From positions 220,898 to 284,897 of the forward strand of contig JBQVOK010000006.1 in the NCBI GenBank assembly GCA_052437175.1: 64,000 bases of DNA, written 5' to 3'. Each line of letters opens with the position of its first letter. Positions within the stretch are counted from its first letter, which is position 1. Positions 51,603-60,262 of this stretch are shown here, in pieces. The notes under the pieces are model-generated. The model was not told the origin of the DNA and ran no database searches. It saw only the letters and a list, made by a program, of their open reading frames with translations. Source of the DNA: JACVCJ01 sp052437175 (GTDB lineage Bacteria > Bacteroidota > Bacteroidia > CAIKAF01). Made by a program: the position numbers and the translations under genes.

Positions 51603-52472
51603 ATGCGAGTAGCGATCATCGGAGCGTCCGGCCTGGTTGGCGGAAACTGTCTGCAGGTCTTCAGCGGAAAAGGCTGGCCCTGCCTGGGTACCCATTTTGG
51701 TTTTGCCACAGAGCAGACCGTCTATTACAATACCCTGGAGCCCGATCATGCACAGAATCCCGACTGGGACCGTTTTGCCCCCGAAGTGATCGTGAACTGC
51801 GGAGCCCTTACGCACGTTGACCACTGTGAACAATACCCGGACGAAAGCTTTGAAAAAACCGTGCAGAGTAACCGTAACATTCTGCAACTGGCCCGCAAAT
51901 ATGGCGCCCGCGTTGTATATATTTCCACAGATTACGTTTTTGACGGAGAGAACGGCCCTTACACCGAAGATGCCCCCCAGAACCCGCTGAGCGTATACGG
52001 CCGGCACAAACAGACCGCCGAACGGGAAACCCTTGAAAGCGGACTGCAGGCCCTGGTGCTGCGCATTACCAATGTATACGGTGACGAAATCCGCGGCAAG
52101 AACTTCGTGGCCCGGCTGCTGAACCAGCTGAACGAAGGCAGGGCCCCCGAACTGGTACTGCCCGCAGATCAGTATGCCACACCGGTGAATGCTGCCGACC
52201 TGGCACAGGCCCTGTACCTGCTGCTCAAAGACGGAAAAACCGGGGTGTACCACATTGCCTCCACCGACTGGCTCAACCGCGTACAGCTGGCCCTGAAAGT
52301 ACTCTCATTTTTCCCGGAAATCCCGTATACCCTTAAGGCCATGCGTACTGCCGATATGCAGCAGCCCGCAAAAAGACCCCTGTTCGGCGGACTGATCGCC
52401 CATAAATTTTTGTCAGAGTACCCGGAATTCCGGTTTTCAGGTGTGGATATGTATCTTTTGTCTAAAATCTAA
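51603..52472 (+). CDS. RmlD-like sugar-nucleotide reductase (SDR)
   Basis: A 289-residue extended SDR: GASGLVGG (7-14), STDYVFDGENGPYTE and catalytic Y132-x3-K136 (VYGRHKQTAE). This is the pattern of dTDP-4-dehydrorhamnose reductase or related 4-keto reductases used in rhamnose-type envelope sugar synthesis, but no other rml genes are present, so it may act on another substrate. The promoter/start layout indicates leaderless translation. Confidence 0.88.
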   Translation: MRVAIIGASGLVGGNCLQVFSGKGWPCLGTHFGFATEQTVYYNTLEPDHAQNPDWDRFAPEVIVNCGALTHVDHCEQYPDESFEKTVQSNRNILQLARKYGARVVYISTDYVFDGENGPYTEDAPQNPLSVYGRHKQTAERETLESGLQALVLRITNVYGDEIRGKNFVARLLNQLNEGRAPELVLPADQYATPVNAADLAQALYLLLKDGKTGVYHIASTDWLNRVQLALKVLSFFPEIPYTLKAMRTADMQQPAKRPLFGGLIAHKFLSEYPEFRFSGVDMYLLSKI

Positions 52473-52494
52473 AGGCGTATTTGAAAAGGAGGGG

Positions 52495-52502
52495 TACCTT
52501 TG
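52495..52502 (+). promoter_or_regulatory. -7 box of the metallophosphoesterase gene
   Basis: TACCTTTG, perfect TAnnTTTG, 34 bases before the ATG at 52537; the -33 element is not clear. Confidence 0.55.
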
Positions 52503-52536
52503 TAGTCTGACCTTCTTTTAGATTCATAAGACATAC

Positions 52537-53757
52537 ATGAGACATTTTCTTGCTCCCATCATATTTATTTCGCTTCTGCTCTTTTCAGAGTATTTTGCAT
52601 TCCGCGGCTTCCGGCTGCTCTTTGGAGAACGGGGTTCCCGCGTTTTTACCTGGGCCTGGTGGCTCTTTTTTGCCTTTGAAATACTGCTGTTCATCATAAG
52701 CCGTTCCTGGGAGAACAGCGCCCGAAACCTTGTGCTGAATTTTATCATGATCCTGTTCGTGGTAAAACTGATCGCCGGCCTTACCGTTTTTATCGGGGAT
52801 ATCGTAGTGTGGGTCCGCACCCTGGCCGATGCACAAGCCGATGCACAGGCCAAAGAAAGTGTTTCACTTTCGCGCCGCAATTTTGTGGGTAAACTCGCCC
52901 TGGGTATATCCGCAGTCCCCCTGCTGAGCATGACCTATGGCATTGTGCGTACCGCCTTCGACTTTAAACTGCATCGCGAAACCCTGCGCTTCCCCAATTT
53001 CCCGGCAGCCTTCAACGGGCTTAAGATCGTACAGATATCCGATATACATACCGGCAGCCTGGTAAATACCTATCAGCTGGAAAAAGCCGTAGAGCTGATC
53101 CTGGATGAAAAGCCTGATATTATTGTATTTACGGGCGATATTGTAAACAACCGTACCGACGAAGCCTGGCCCTATGCGCATGTGCTGAGACGGTTGAAAG
53201 CCCCGCTGGGCGTATATTCTACGCTCGGCAACCACGACTACGGCGATTATGAGACCTGGTCTGATGCCGCCAGCAAGAACAGGAATATGGAAGAAATGTA
53301 CCGCCTGCACCGCGAACTGGGCTGGAACCTGATGCTGAACCAGGCACAGACCTTTGAACGCAACGGCGAAAAATGGTCGCTGCTCGGGATCGAGAACTGG
53401 GGCGCCAACCTGAATTTCCCGAAATACGGCAAACTGCCGCTCGCCCTGGAACAGGCCGGGGATGCACCGTTTAAAATATTGCTCTCTCACGATCCCTCGC
53501 ACTGGAATGCCGAAGTGAACGACGGAAAAACGGATATAGACCTGGCCCTGGCCGGACATACGCACGGTTTCCAGTTCGGAGTGGACATCCCGGGTCTTAA
53601 ATGGAGCCCCTCTCAGTACATATACCCACAGTGGGCCGGTCTGTACAGGAAGGGTACACAACTGCTGTACGTAAACCGCGGCCTGGGTTGCCTGGGCTAT
53701 ATGGGCCGCATCGGTATACGACCGGAGATAACCGTACTGGAATTTTTCAAGTCGTAA
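52537..53757 (+). CDS. Membrane-anchored metallophosphoesterase
   Basis: A 406-residue protein with an N-terminal membrane domain of about four helices (to about residue 90), then a binuclear-metal phosphoesterase fold: D169-x-H171 (SDIH), GDIVNN with D201, N232-H233 in GNHD, LSHDP and GHTHG (340-344). It hydrolyses phosphomonoesters or phosphodiesters at the membrane; close relatives include UDP-2,3-diacylglucosamine or YkuE-type pyrophosphatases. Likely monocistronic. Confidence 0.92.
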   Translation: MRHFLAPIIFISLLLFSEYFAFRGFRLLFGERGSRVFTWAWWLFFAFEILLFIISRSWENSARNLVLNFIMILFVVKLIAGLTVFIGDIVVWVRTLADAQADAQAKESVSLSRRNFVGKLALGISAVPLLSMTYGIVRTAFDFKLHRETLRFPNFPAAFNGLKIVQISDIHTGSLVNTYQLEKAVELILDEKPDIIVFTGDIVNNRTDEAWPYAHVLRRLKAPLGVYSTLGNHDYGDYETWSDAASKNRNMEEMYRLHRELGWNLMLNQAQTFERNGEKWSLLGIENWGANLNFPKYGKLPLALEQAGDAPFKILLSHDPSHWNAEVNDGKTDIDLALAGHTHGFQFGVDIPGLKWSPSQYIYPQWAGLYRKGTQLLYVNRGLGCLGYMGRIGIRPEITVLEFFKS

Positions 53758-53772
53758 ATCACGCTCTACCCC

Positions 53773-53803
53773 TTGCAGGACGCAGGTTTTTGCCTTACAT
53801 TTA
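53773..53803 (+). promoter_or_regulatory. Promoter of the zinc-ribbon gene
   Basis: TTG (53773-53775), 20-base spacer, TACATTTA (53796-53803), 24 bases ahead of the ATG at 53827. Confidence 0.5.
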
Positions 53804-53826
53804 CCCATCCACCAAATACTGCGTTT

Positions 53827-54183
53827 ATGAACCCTACCTGCCTCGAATGCTCAGGTCCCCTGTTGGGCCGGGCCGATAAAAAATTCTGCGATGATCTGTG
53901 CCGCACGGCCTATCATAACAAACAAAACAAGCATACCAGCCGCCTGGTGCGCAACATAAACCGTCAGCTGATCCGCAACCGCCGCATACTGGATGAACTC
54001 TGGCAGAAACATCCGCAGCAGAAAGTTCCCCTGAGCGTGCTGTACGAGACCGGTTACGACTTCCGGTACAGTACCCATACCCGCTGCCTGGAACCGGGAC
54101 AGGAATTTGTTTTCTGTTATGACCTGGGCCTGGCACCACTGGAAAACGAACAGGCCTTCCTGCTCAAAAAAGATCCCGGATAG
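53827..54183 (+). CDS. Zinc-ribbon hypothetical protein
   Basis: A 118-residue protein with a four-Cys zinc-ribbon at the N-terminus (CLECSG ... KKFCDDLCRTAYHNKQ, Cys at residues 5, 8, 21 and 25), then a basic region (RLVRNINRQLIRNRRIL) and a C-terminal beta part. Known in Bacteroidota as a hypothetical with zinc-ribbon, possibly RNA or DNA binding. The ATG at 53827 keeps the zinc ribbon at the very start. Confidence 0.78.
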   Translation: MNPTCLECSGPLLGRADKKFCDDLCRTAYHNKQNKHTSRLVRNINRQLIRNRRILDELWQKHPQQKVPLSVLYETGYDFRYSTHTRCLEPGQEFVFCYDLGLAPLENEQAFLLKKDPG

Positions 54184-54199
54184 CGCAATAAATCCCGCA

Positions 54200-54239
54200 C
54201 AGAACGTAAAATAAAAAAGCAGAACGTAAAATAAAAAAG
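54200..54239. repeat. Perfect tandem duplication, 20 bp
   Basis: cagaacgtaaaataaaaaag occurs twice in direct succession just after the zinc-ribbon gene. It has T-rich complement and might be a slipped-strand duplication; function not evident. Confidence 0.8.
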
Positions 54240-54364
54240 TACGCTTGCCGCCGCACATCTTAGCCGGTAAGTACCTTTACATTACACCATCTCCCGGCAA
54301 CCGAAAGTTCCGGGCCGGCCATACCGGGCAGCAGCACTTCCGGAAAAGCCTGTATCTTGTGTCC

Positions 54365-55123
54365 GTGATACTGAATACCATAATCGTTGATGATGAAGAA
54401 AGCGGGGCCAATGTACTGCGCCTGCTCTGTGAATCTTACTTTCCGCAGATCCATGTACAGAAGGTATGCCTGGACATACTGTCTGCCGAAGAAGCCATTC
54501 GCAGCCTGAAGCCCGACCTGGTTTTCCTGGATATACAAATGCCCGGTGGTACCGGGTTCGACCTGCTCGAAAAGATCGAGAACATCGACTTTGCCATTAT
54601 TTTCGTGACCGCTTACGACCATTATGCCCTGCGTGCCCTGAAACGCAGTGCGGCCGATTACCTGCTGAAACCCGTGAGCAAGAACGATCTGGCCCAGGCC
54701 ATACAAAAGGGAGAACAGATGCTGAAACTGATCCGTTCGGCGCTGCCCGGCATGCAGAACGACCTGTTGCTGCAGCGTAAGATCAATACCGAAACCCTCA
54801 TCATCAACAAATACAAAAAAGAATTCATCGACTTTAAAGATATCATCTGTGTAGAGGCCGATTCCAATTACTCGATCGTACACGGCACCCAGAACCGCAA
54901 GTTCGTGATCAGCAAGACCCTGAAAGAGATCGATGAACTGCTCTGTGACGAACAGCACGATTTTCTCCGTATCCACAAGTCCTTTATTATCAATACACAC
55001 CAGATCATTTCCCAGAAAAATGTGAACGAAAGTTTCAGTATAACACTCAGTAACCAGATGACGGTGGAAGTATCCAAACGCAAAAAAACGGAGATCCGTT
55101 ATATTCTGTCAGCCGCACGCTAA
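54365..55123 (+). CDS. LytTR family response regulator
   Basis: A 252-residue two-component regulator: receiver domain with acidic pocket D9-D10, phospho-acceptor D56 (VFLDIQMP), switch Lys102 (LLKPVS), and LytTR DNA-binding domain from about residue 145 (VEADSNYSIVHG, FLRIHKSFIIN). GTG at 54365 is the start that best fits the receiver; a longer in-frame version back to 54245 has no domain features and overlaps the likely promoter (TATCTTGT at 54353-54360). It is encoded upstream of its partner kinase with a 39-base gap. Proteins of this type regulate surface or polysaccharide genes. Confidence 0.9.
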   Translation: MILNTIIVDDEESGANVLRLLCESYFPQIHVQKVCLDILSAEEAIRSLKPDLVFLDIQMPGGTGFDLLEKIENIDFAIIFVTAYDHYALRALKRSAADYLLKPVSKNDLAQAIQKGEQMLKLIRSALPGMQNDLLLQRKINTETLIINKYKKEFIDFKDIICVEADSNYSIVHGTQNRKFVISKTLKEIDELLCDEQHDFLRIHKSFIINTHQIISQKNVNESFSITLSNQMTVEVSKRKKTEIRYILSAAR

Positions 55124-55162
55124 GCGCGTTTAAAATGATAAATTTACAGCCTGTTTCGGGCT

Positions 55163-58069
55163 ATGAATATACGCACACTTGCCTTTTTAACCGTTTTTTT
55201 CCTTTATGGACTTTTGTCAGCGCAGACCAACCGCTTCCAGAACCCGTTGTTCGAACGCTTTGCAGGGGACCGGGAACTGCCTACCAATGAACTGTATTCG
55301 ATCCTGGAAGACGACAAGGGGAATAAATGGATCGCTTCAGATGCAGGTCTTATACGCATTACCGGCAAACAGGTGCGAATCTTCACACGGGAGGACGGCC
55401 TTCCGCAGAATGTGGTCTACAAATTGTTCAGACAGGGCCGCCGGATCTGGTGTGCCGGGGCGATGGGCACTCTTTTCTATATGGAAAATGAGAGGGCGTA
55501 TTCCCTCGACTCCCTCAGCCGGCATATCCAAGAAACATCCGACCGCCTGCAGGATGCCATCCTCAGTATGACGTTTGCAGAGGACGGTTCCCTTTACGTA
55601 TACTATGAACATTCGAAGGGAATACTTCATATTTTCCCGGACCTGAAAGGTTTTGAGTGGCTGCAGACTTTCTCCAGGAAAAATATGTACCTGAGTAATG
55701 CACCGGATGGCGGCAGCTTACTGTACGGAATGGGAGGAAAGGAAAGGCAGTGTGAGAATTTCTTCATAGAAGAGAACGGAAAGCAGTACCGGATAGACTG
55801 TCCTCTGGAAAAAATCACCTATGGCCGTTTTATTAGTCTGTATACTCGATCTCAATTTTTTTTATCGATAGGCCCGCACCTTTTTGTATACAAAAACGGC
55901 AAAAAAGTATGCACACACACCTTGCCTGATAAAATTCTTTCGCTGCATGCCGGGGCAGCTGAGGTATTTATAGGTACACTGAACGGAGGCCTGTTCCTGC
56001 TCGACGGACAATATGACCTGCACCATGTAAGATCTTCTCCTCTGAGTGTTACCAACATACTGATGGACAAAGAAGGTACGCTCTGGTTCACCACCCTGGA
56101 GAACGGCCTGTATGTATGTAAAAATACCGCTATAAACATATTGTACAGCGGTGATCTTAAAATTACAGGTCTTATTCAGACCCAGAATTCGGTTAAATAC
56201 ATCCTGGGGCGTAAAAAGATCTTTAATATCGACGGAAGTCTTTATCCCACGTATGTACAGACCCACGGTGACTCACTGACGGATAAGACCGGGGTAAGTA
56301 TCATTGACCTGGTATTTCCGCCGGAGCAGGAGCCCACCCGCGAGATACTGCTTACAGATTACGGACTTTACCGCAGAAAAAGCAGTACGGAACCCTTCAG
56401 GGCCATTGACCGGCTGCGGACATACTACCGGAAAGTGGCCCTTGGCAGAGACGGGGCTTTTTACGGGGCACACAGTGTGTTGTACTATTGCTCCTACGGG
56501 CAGTATGAAGGCGATTCCATCCGTTTGAACGATGTGATCAGCAACATGCGCCCGTACAGGCAGAACCTGATGCTTGCCGGAACCTCCCGAAACGGGATAA
56601 TGCTTGCATGGACAAAGGCCGGTACCATCTGTTACCGCTTCTGCGGTCCCTCTGTGCGTGTGAACGAAATTATACCACTGGGTAACGATTCCTTTGCGAT
56701 CGCCACCAATGAATGGGGCCTCTATATTGCCGATCTTGCCGGCAGACATATTCAAAAGATCGAAGGCACTCCCGCCCGCATACAAAAGATGGAGAAATGG
56801 AAGAACGATCTGTATTTTGCCACTAAAGAAGGCCTTTTTATATACGATCTTGCCCGCAAAGTGCTTTCGGGCTTTAACTCACAGAACAGTTATCCGTTTA
56901 ATGAAATTCTCGATTTTGAGATCAGCCGTGATTCCATCTGGCTGGCCAGTCCGTCTTTTCTGCTGAAACAATCCCTTGCCAGTCTGCAAGAGCCCTACAG
57001 CTACCCGGACATTTACATACAGTCGGTATTTATCGGTAAAAATGCCGTACAGGACTTTGCTGAACTTGAGAAGCTGAGGCATGATCAGAATGATATTCGT
57101 ATACAGATCGGGAACCCTTCATACCGCTATTACAGCACATCCAGGTATTGTTATACCATGCATGACAGCAGGGGACACCTGGTCCTTTCAGATACTTCAC
57201 GAACTACAGATATCCGGCTGAACCTACCCCCGGGCAGATACCGGTTTTCTGTATATGCAACCGACCAGTATTACCTTACACGTTCTGCATCTATACAGCT
57301 GTCCATACATATACGTCAGGCATTTTACCAGACCTGGTGGTTCCGTACGCTTACTCTTGTATCTGTACTCGGACTTATGTATCTCATTATTCGTATATCC
57401 ATTCGTATTATCCGTTCCCGGGAGGACAAAAAACGTCAGCTGCTACAGAAAGTGAACGAACTGGAGGCCATGGCCCTGCAAAGCCAGATGAACCCGCATT
57501 TTACCTTTAACGCCATCAACAGTATACAGGATTATATTCTCAGTAATAAAAACGAAGAGGCGCACTATTTCCTGGCCGAATTTGCCAGGCTGGTACGTAT
57601 GGTACTCGTACATAACCGGCAGAAAAAGGTGCCGGTATCCGAAGAGGTCAAACTACTGCGCATATATATCGGACTGGAAGAACAGCGGTTAAAGGACCGC
57701 CTGGACTTTCAGGTGGAGTATGCTCCCGATCTTACGCCCGGTAATGTCTATATTCCTTCCATGCTGCTGCAGCCATTGGTGGAAAATGCCATCTGGCACG
57801 GGCTCCGCTTCAAAGAAGGTGAAAAACGGATACTCATAAAAATATCCCGGAACAAGGGTTATATGCATCTGTACATCAGTGATAACGGCGAGGGATTAAA
57901 GAAATCGGTCTCGAAACACAATTCACAGGGCCTGCAGATCATCCGCGAGCGCATCAAACTCCTGTACGGGGAAGACCCTGGCTTCGATTATTTCCGGATC
58001 GGCGAAAATCCCGGCGGGGAAGGAGTTACCGTACACATCATACTTCCGGAGACCGATGAATTTGAATAA
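55163..58069 (+). CDS. Sensor histidine kinase with propeller sensor domain
   Basis: A 968-residue LytS-type kinase: signal peptide (ending LLSA), two-component regulator propeller repeats (about 30-640; LPTNELYSILEDDKGNKWIA, LPQNVVYKLF, GTLWFTTLENGLYVC), a Y_Y_Y beta domain (about 650-715), one membrane helix (about 728-750), then phospho-acceptor H779 in QMNPHFTFNAI and the N-box PLVENAIWHGL near 871, ATP-lid DNGEGL. Partner of the upstream LytTR regulator. Such systems sense periplasmic glycans or envelope signals. Confidence 0.93.
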   Translation: MNIRTLAFLTVFFLYGLLSAQTNRFQNPLFERFAGDRELPTNELYSILEDDKGNKWIASDAGLIRITGKQVRIFTREDGLPQNVVYKLFRQGRRIWCAGAMGTLFYMENERAYSLDSLSRHIQETSDRLQDAILSMTFAEDGSLYVYYEHSKGILHIFPDLKGFEWLQTFSRKNMYLSNAPDGGSLLYGMGGKERQCENFFIEENGKQYRIDCPLEKITYGRFISLYTRSQFFLSIGPHLFVYKNGKKVCTHTLPDKILSLHAGAAEVFIGTLNGGLFLLDGQYDLHHVRSSPLSVTNILMDKEGTLWFTTLENGLYVCKNTAINILYSGDLKITGLIQTQNSVKYILGRKKIFNIDGSLYPTYVQTHGDSLTDKTGVSIIDLVFPPEQEPTREILLTDYGLYRRKSSTEPFRAIDRLRTYYRKVALGRDGAFYGAHSVLYYCSYGQYEGDSIRLNDVISNMRPYRQNLMLAGTSRNGIMLAWTKAGTICYRFCGPSVRVNEIIPLGNDSFAIATNEWGLYIADLAGRHIQKIEGTPARIQKMEKWKNDLYFATKEGLFIYDLARKVLSGFNSQNSYPFNEILDFEISRDSIWLASPSFLLKQSLASLQEPYSYPDIYIQSVFIGKNAVQDFAELEKLRHDQNDIRIQIGNPSYRYYSTSRYCYTMHDSRGHLVLSDTSRTTDIRLNLPPGRYRFSVYATDQYYLTRSASIQLSIHIRQAFYQTWWFRTLTLVSVLGLMYLIIRISIRIIRSREDKKRQLLQKVNELEAMALQSQMNPHFTFNAINSIQDYILSNKNEEAHYFLAEFARLVRMVLVHNRQKKVPVSEEVKLLRIYIGLEEQRLKDRLDFQVEYAPDLTPGNVYIPSMLLQPLVENAIWHGLRFKEGEKRILIKISRNKGYMHLYISDNGEGLKKSVSKHNSQGLQIIRERIKLLYGEDPGFDYFRIGENPGGEGVTVHIILPETDEFE

Positions 58070-58112
58070 GCGCGCTGACACATACCTGAGAAATAAAAAC
58101 GATTTTGCACGC

Positions 58113-58538
58113 ATGAAAAAGCTGCTACTCTATAGTTGCGCTCTGTTGCTCTGTTCCTGCGGAAATAACCGTACCCTCGGTAACCGCGATATAGAACGGC
58201 TCAAAGAAATAGGGCTGTGGCAGGATGGAGAGAACACGATGTTCTTTTATTCATCCCTGCACAAAAAGACCGATGGGAACCTGATCAGCGACCGCCGCAT
58301 GGCCTCTTACTGGATCGATGCGGACGATTCCTCTGAAACGGAGATCCGCAGTGCTTTTTACACGGATATAGACACCATACGCCTGAACGACCGTTCCGCT
58401 TCGCTTACGTATGCTTCCTATATACAGGTAGAGACTGCTGCCGATACCTTTAACGTATATATGGAAGGCAACAGCACTGAGCTTAATGAAATATATACGA
58501 AAACACTGGAACACTGGCAGTTTGTACGCCGCCGCTGA
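58113..58538 (+). CDS. Lipoprotein, unknown
   Basis: A 141-residue lipoprotein (MKKLLLYSCALLLCSCGNN, lipobox CSC). The earlier in-frame ATG at 58056 lies within the kinase gene and is rejected. Mature protein is polar with beta segments (TIRLNDRSASLTYASYIQVE) and no recognised domain. Located directly after the kinase, possibly as part of the same regulon. Confidence 0.7.
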   Translation: MKKLLLYSCALLLCSCGNNRTLGNRDIERLKEIGLWQDGENTMFFYSSLHKKTDGNLISDRRMASYWIDADDSSETEIRSAFYTDIDTIRLNDRSASLTYASYIQVETAADTFNVYMEGNSTELNEIYTKTLEHWQFVRRR

Positions 58539-58599
58539 TTATAAACAATCGTCCGTGTGAAATCCTTCCCGAAAAACAATATCGGCAGCTCTTTTTACG

Positions 58600-58607
58600 T
58601 ATTTTTG
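58600..58607 (+). promoter_or_regulatory. -7 box of the GH3 gene
   Basis: TATTTTTG, perfect TAnnTTTG element. With the start at 58637 the leader is about 25 bases, supporting that ATG over 58610. Confidence 0.55.
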
Positions 58608-58636
58608 AGATGCAGAGTCCATTATTACGTATATAC

Positions 58637-59743
58637 ATGAAACACTATATATTTTCGGCCCTTTTCCTTATTTCCGGCGCATTTTGCGTTAATGCCCAGA
58701 ACAGTACCTATCTGCTGTCTGATTTTTATGCCGATGACCCGGAACTGGACCGGAAGACCGAACAGGTATTCAGCGCACTCAGCGATACACAGCGGGTAGG
58801 GCAGATGATCGTACCCCCGGCCGGGGAACTGGGGCGCCCTGAAGCCGTATTGCTGCGCCTGGTGGCCGAAGGTAAAGTGGGCTCCATCAACTACCTGCGC
58901 GGTACCCGCGAAGCGCACCGCGAACTGATACGCAAGGTGAACGAAACTGCCGCGAAATATGGACAACTGCCCGTTTTACATGGTATGGACGCAGAACCCG
59001 GCCTGCTGAAGGGCCGCATCAAAGGCTCCGGACCCGTACCTGCCGCCGCTGCCATTAAAAGCCCCGAAGCCAACGAAGCCGTGGCACGGGCCATTAATAA
59101 AGAACTGCTCGAACTGGGTATCCTGCATAACTATGCCCCCGTTTCGGACCTGGGTACGGCCAATGCCGCCATTAAAAGCCGCAGTTACGGCAGCAGCATC
59201 GATTCGGTGATCCTCTTTAACCGGGGTTTCATTGCCGCCACCCAGGACGCCGGCATCGTGGCCACCGCCAAACATTTCCCGGGGCACGGACTGGTAACGG
59301 GCGACACGCACAAACAATCGGTATACATCGACGGCGAACTGAAAGAACTGGGCGTGTACCCGCCGCTTATTGAACAGGGGCTCATCTCCGTACTGGTAGG
59401 GCACATGACCATCATTAACAACGATAAATACAATACCAACGGCCTGCCGGCCAGTCTTTCGCGTAATATTGTAACCGGTCTGCTCCGCGAAGAACTGGGC
59501 TTTAAAGGCCTTATCGTTACCGACGCCCTGAATGCCATGAAAGCCGTTACCATTATCGAAAATTCAGCCCTGAAGGCATCTATGGCCGGCTGCGACCTGC
59601 TTTGCATGCCCCTGGACGAAAACCAGGCCATTGCGTCCATACTCGATGAAATGGGCCGCAACGAAGCCTATAAGAACCAGGTATACACTTCTGTAAAAAA
59701 GATCATCCGCCTCAAAATCGTACTGGGACTGATCAAAATGTAG
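58637..59743 (+). CDS. Glycoside hydrolase family 3, NagZ-like beta-N-acetylhexosaminidase
   Basis: A 368-residue GH3 enzyme with signal peptide (MKHYIFSALFLISGAF). The NagZ signature KHFPGHGLVTGDTH (K212, H213, D223, H225) supplies the His/Asp acid-base dyad, and VTDALNAMKA carries the nucleophile D296. It removes N-acetylglucosamine from peptidoglycan fragments for recycling, here probably in the periplasm as indicated by the signal peptide. GH3 enzymes of this size lack a C-terminal domain, as expected for NagZ. The ATG at 58610 is rejected because the promoter and signal peptide fit 58637. Confidence 0.88.
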   Translation: MKHYIFSALFLISGAFCVNAQNSTYLLSDFYADDPELDRKTEQVFSALSDTQRVGQMIVPPAGELGRPEAVLLRLVAEGKVGSINYLRGTREAHRELIRKVNETAAKYGQLPVLHGMDAEPGLLKGRIKGSGPVPAAAAIKSPEANEAVARAINKELLELGILHNYAPVSDLGTANAAIKSRSYGSSIDSVILFNRGFIAATQDAGIVATAKHFPGHGLVTGDTHKQSVYIDGELKELGVYPPLIEQGLISVLVGHMTIINNDKYNTNGLPASLSRNIVTGLLREELGFKGLIVTDALNAMKAVTIIENSALKASMAGCDLLCMPLDENQAIASILDEMGRNEAYKNQVYTSVKKIIRLKIVLGLIKM

Positions 59744-59780
59744 AAGCTGCGGACAGTGAACCATACGCTCAAAAAAAACG

Positions 59781-59788
59781 TATCTTTG
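59781..59788 (+). promoter_or_regulatory. -7 box of the OsmC gene
   Basis: TATCTTTG, perfect TAnnTTTG, 48 bases ahead of the ATG at 59836. Confidence 0.55.
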
Positions 59789-59835
59789 AAACCTGGCCCG
59801 GCCGCACCATTTTTAAACAAAAAAATAACAGCCGT

Positions 59836-60246
59836 ATGAAAAACAATGCAAGCGCCGTATGGAACGGCAGTGGAAAAGAGGGTAACGGTAAGCTCAGTAC
59901 AAAAAGTAAGGTGCTCGATAATGTAACGTACTCGTACAAAAGTCGTTTCGAAGGCGATAACCACACCAATCCCGAAGAACTGATCGCCGCGGCACACTCA
60001 GGCTGTTTTGCCATGAAACTGTCCTTCCTGCTGGATGCAGCCGGCTTCAGCGATAAAACCCTGAATGTGAACTGCGAAGTGGATTTTGTGGCCGGAGTGG
60101 TAAAAAGTTCCACCATCAGCGTACAGGCCCGCGTGCCGGGAATACCCAACGACACCTTCCAGGAACTGTTGCAGGACGCGGCGAAGAACTGCCCCATTTC
60201 CCAGTTGCTGAACACCGAGATCAGCGCCAGCGGCAGCCTCGTATAA
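59836..60246 (+). CDS. osmC: OsmC family peroxiredoxin
   Basis: A 136-residue thiol peroxidase with the two family cysteines: C57 in AAAHSGCFAM and C119 in AKNCPIS. It reduces organic hydroperoxides through a lipoyl-linked thiol pathway. Length is normal. A WYL regulator starts 16 bases downstream, hinting at common control. Confidence 0.93.
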   Translation: MKNNASAVWNGSGKEGNGKLSTKSKVLDNVTYSYKSRFEGDNHTNPEELIAAAHSGCFAMKLSFLLDAAGFSDKTLNVNCEVDFVAGVVKSSTISVQARVPGIPNDTFQELLQDAAKNCPISQLLNTEISASGSLV

Positions 60247-60262
60247 CCCCTTTTCCGTATTT

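Noticed and set aside
50694..52253. Long open extension upstream of the SDR start (up to 519 codons)
   Set aside because: The SDR cofactor motif begins at ATG 51536; the extension overlaps the RmlD-like gene on the other strand and its promoter.
54245..54364. N-terminal extension of the LytTR regulator
   Set aside because: Open codons are non-domain, Arg/Gly/His-rich, and overlap a -7-like box; the receiver fold starts at the GTG 54365.
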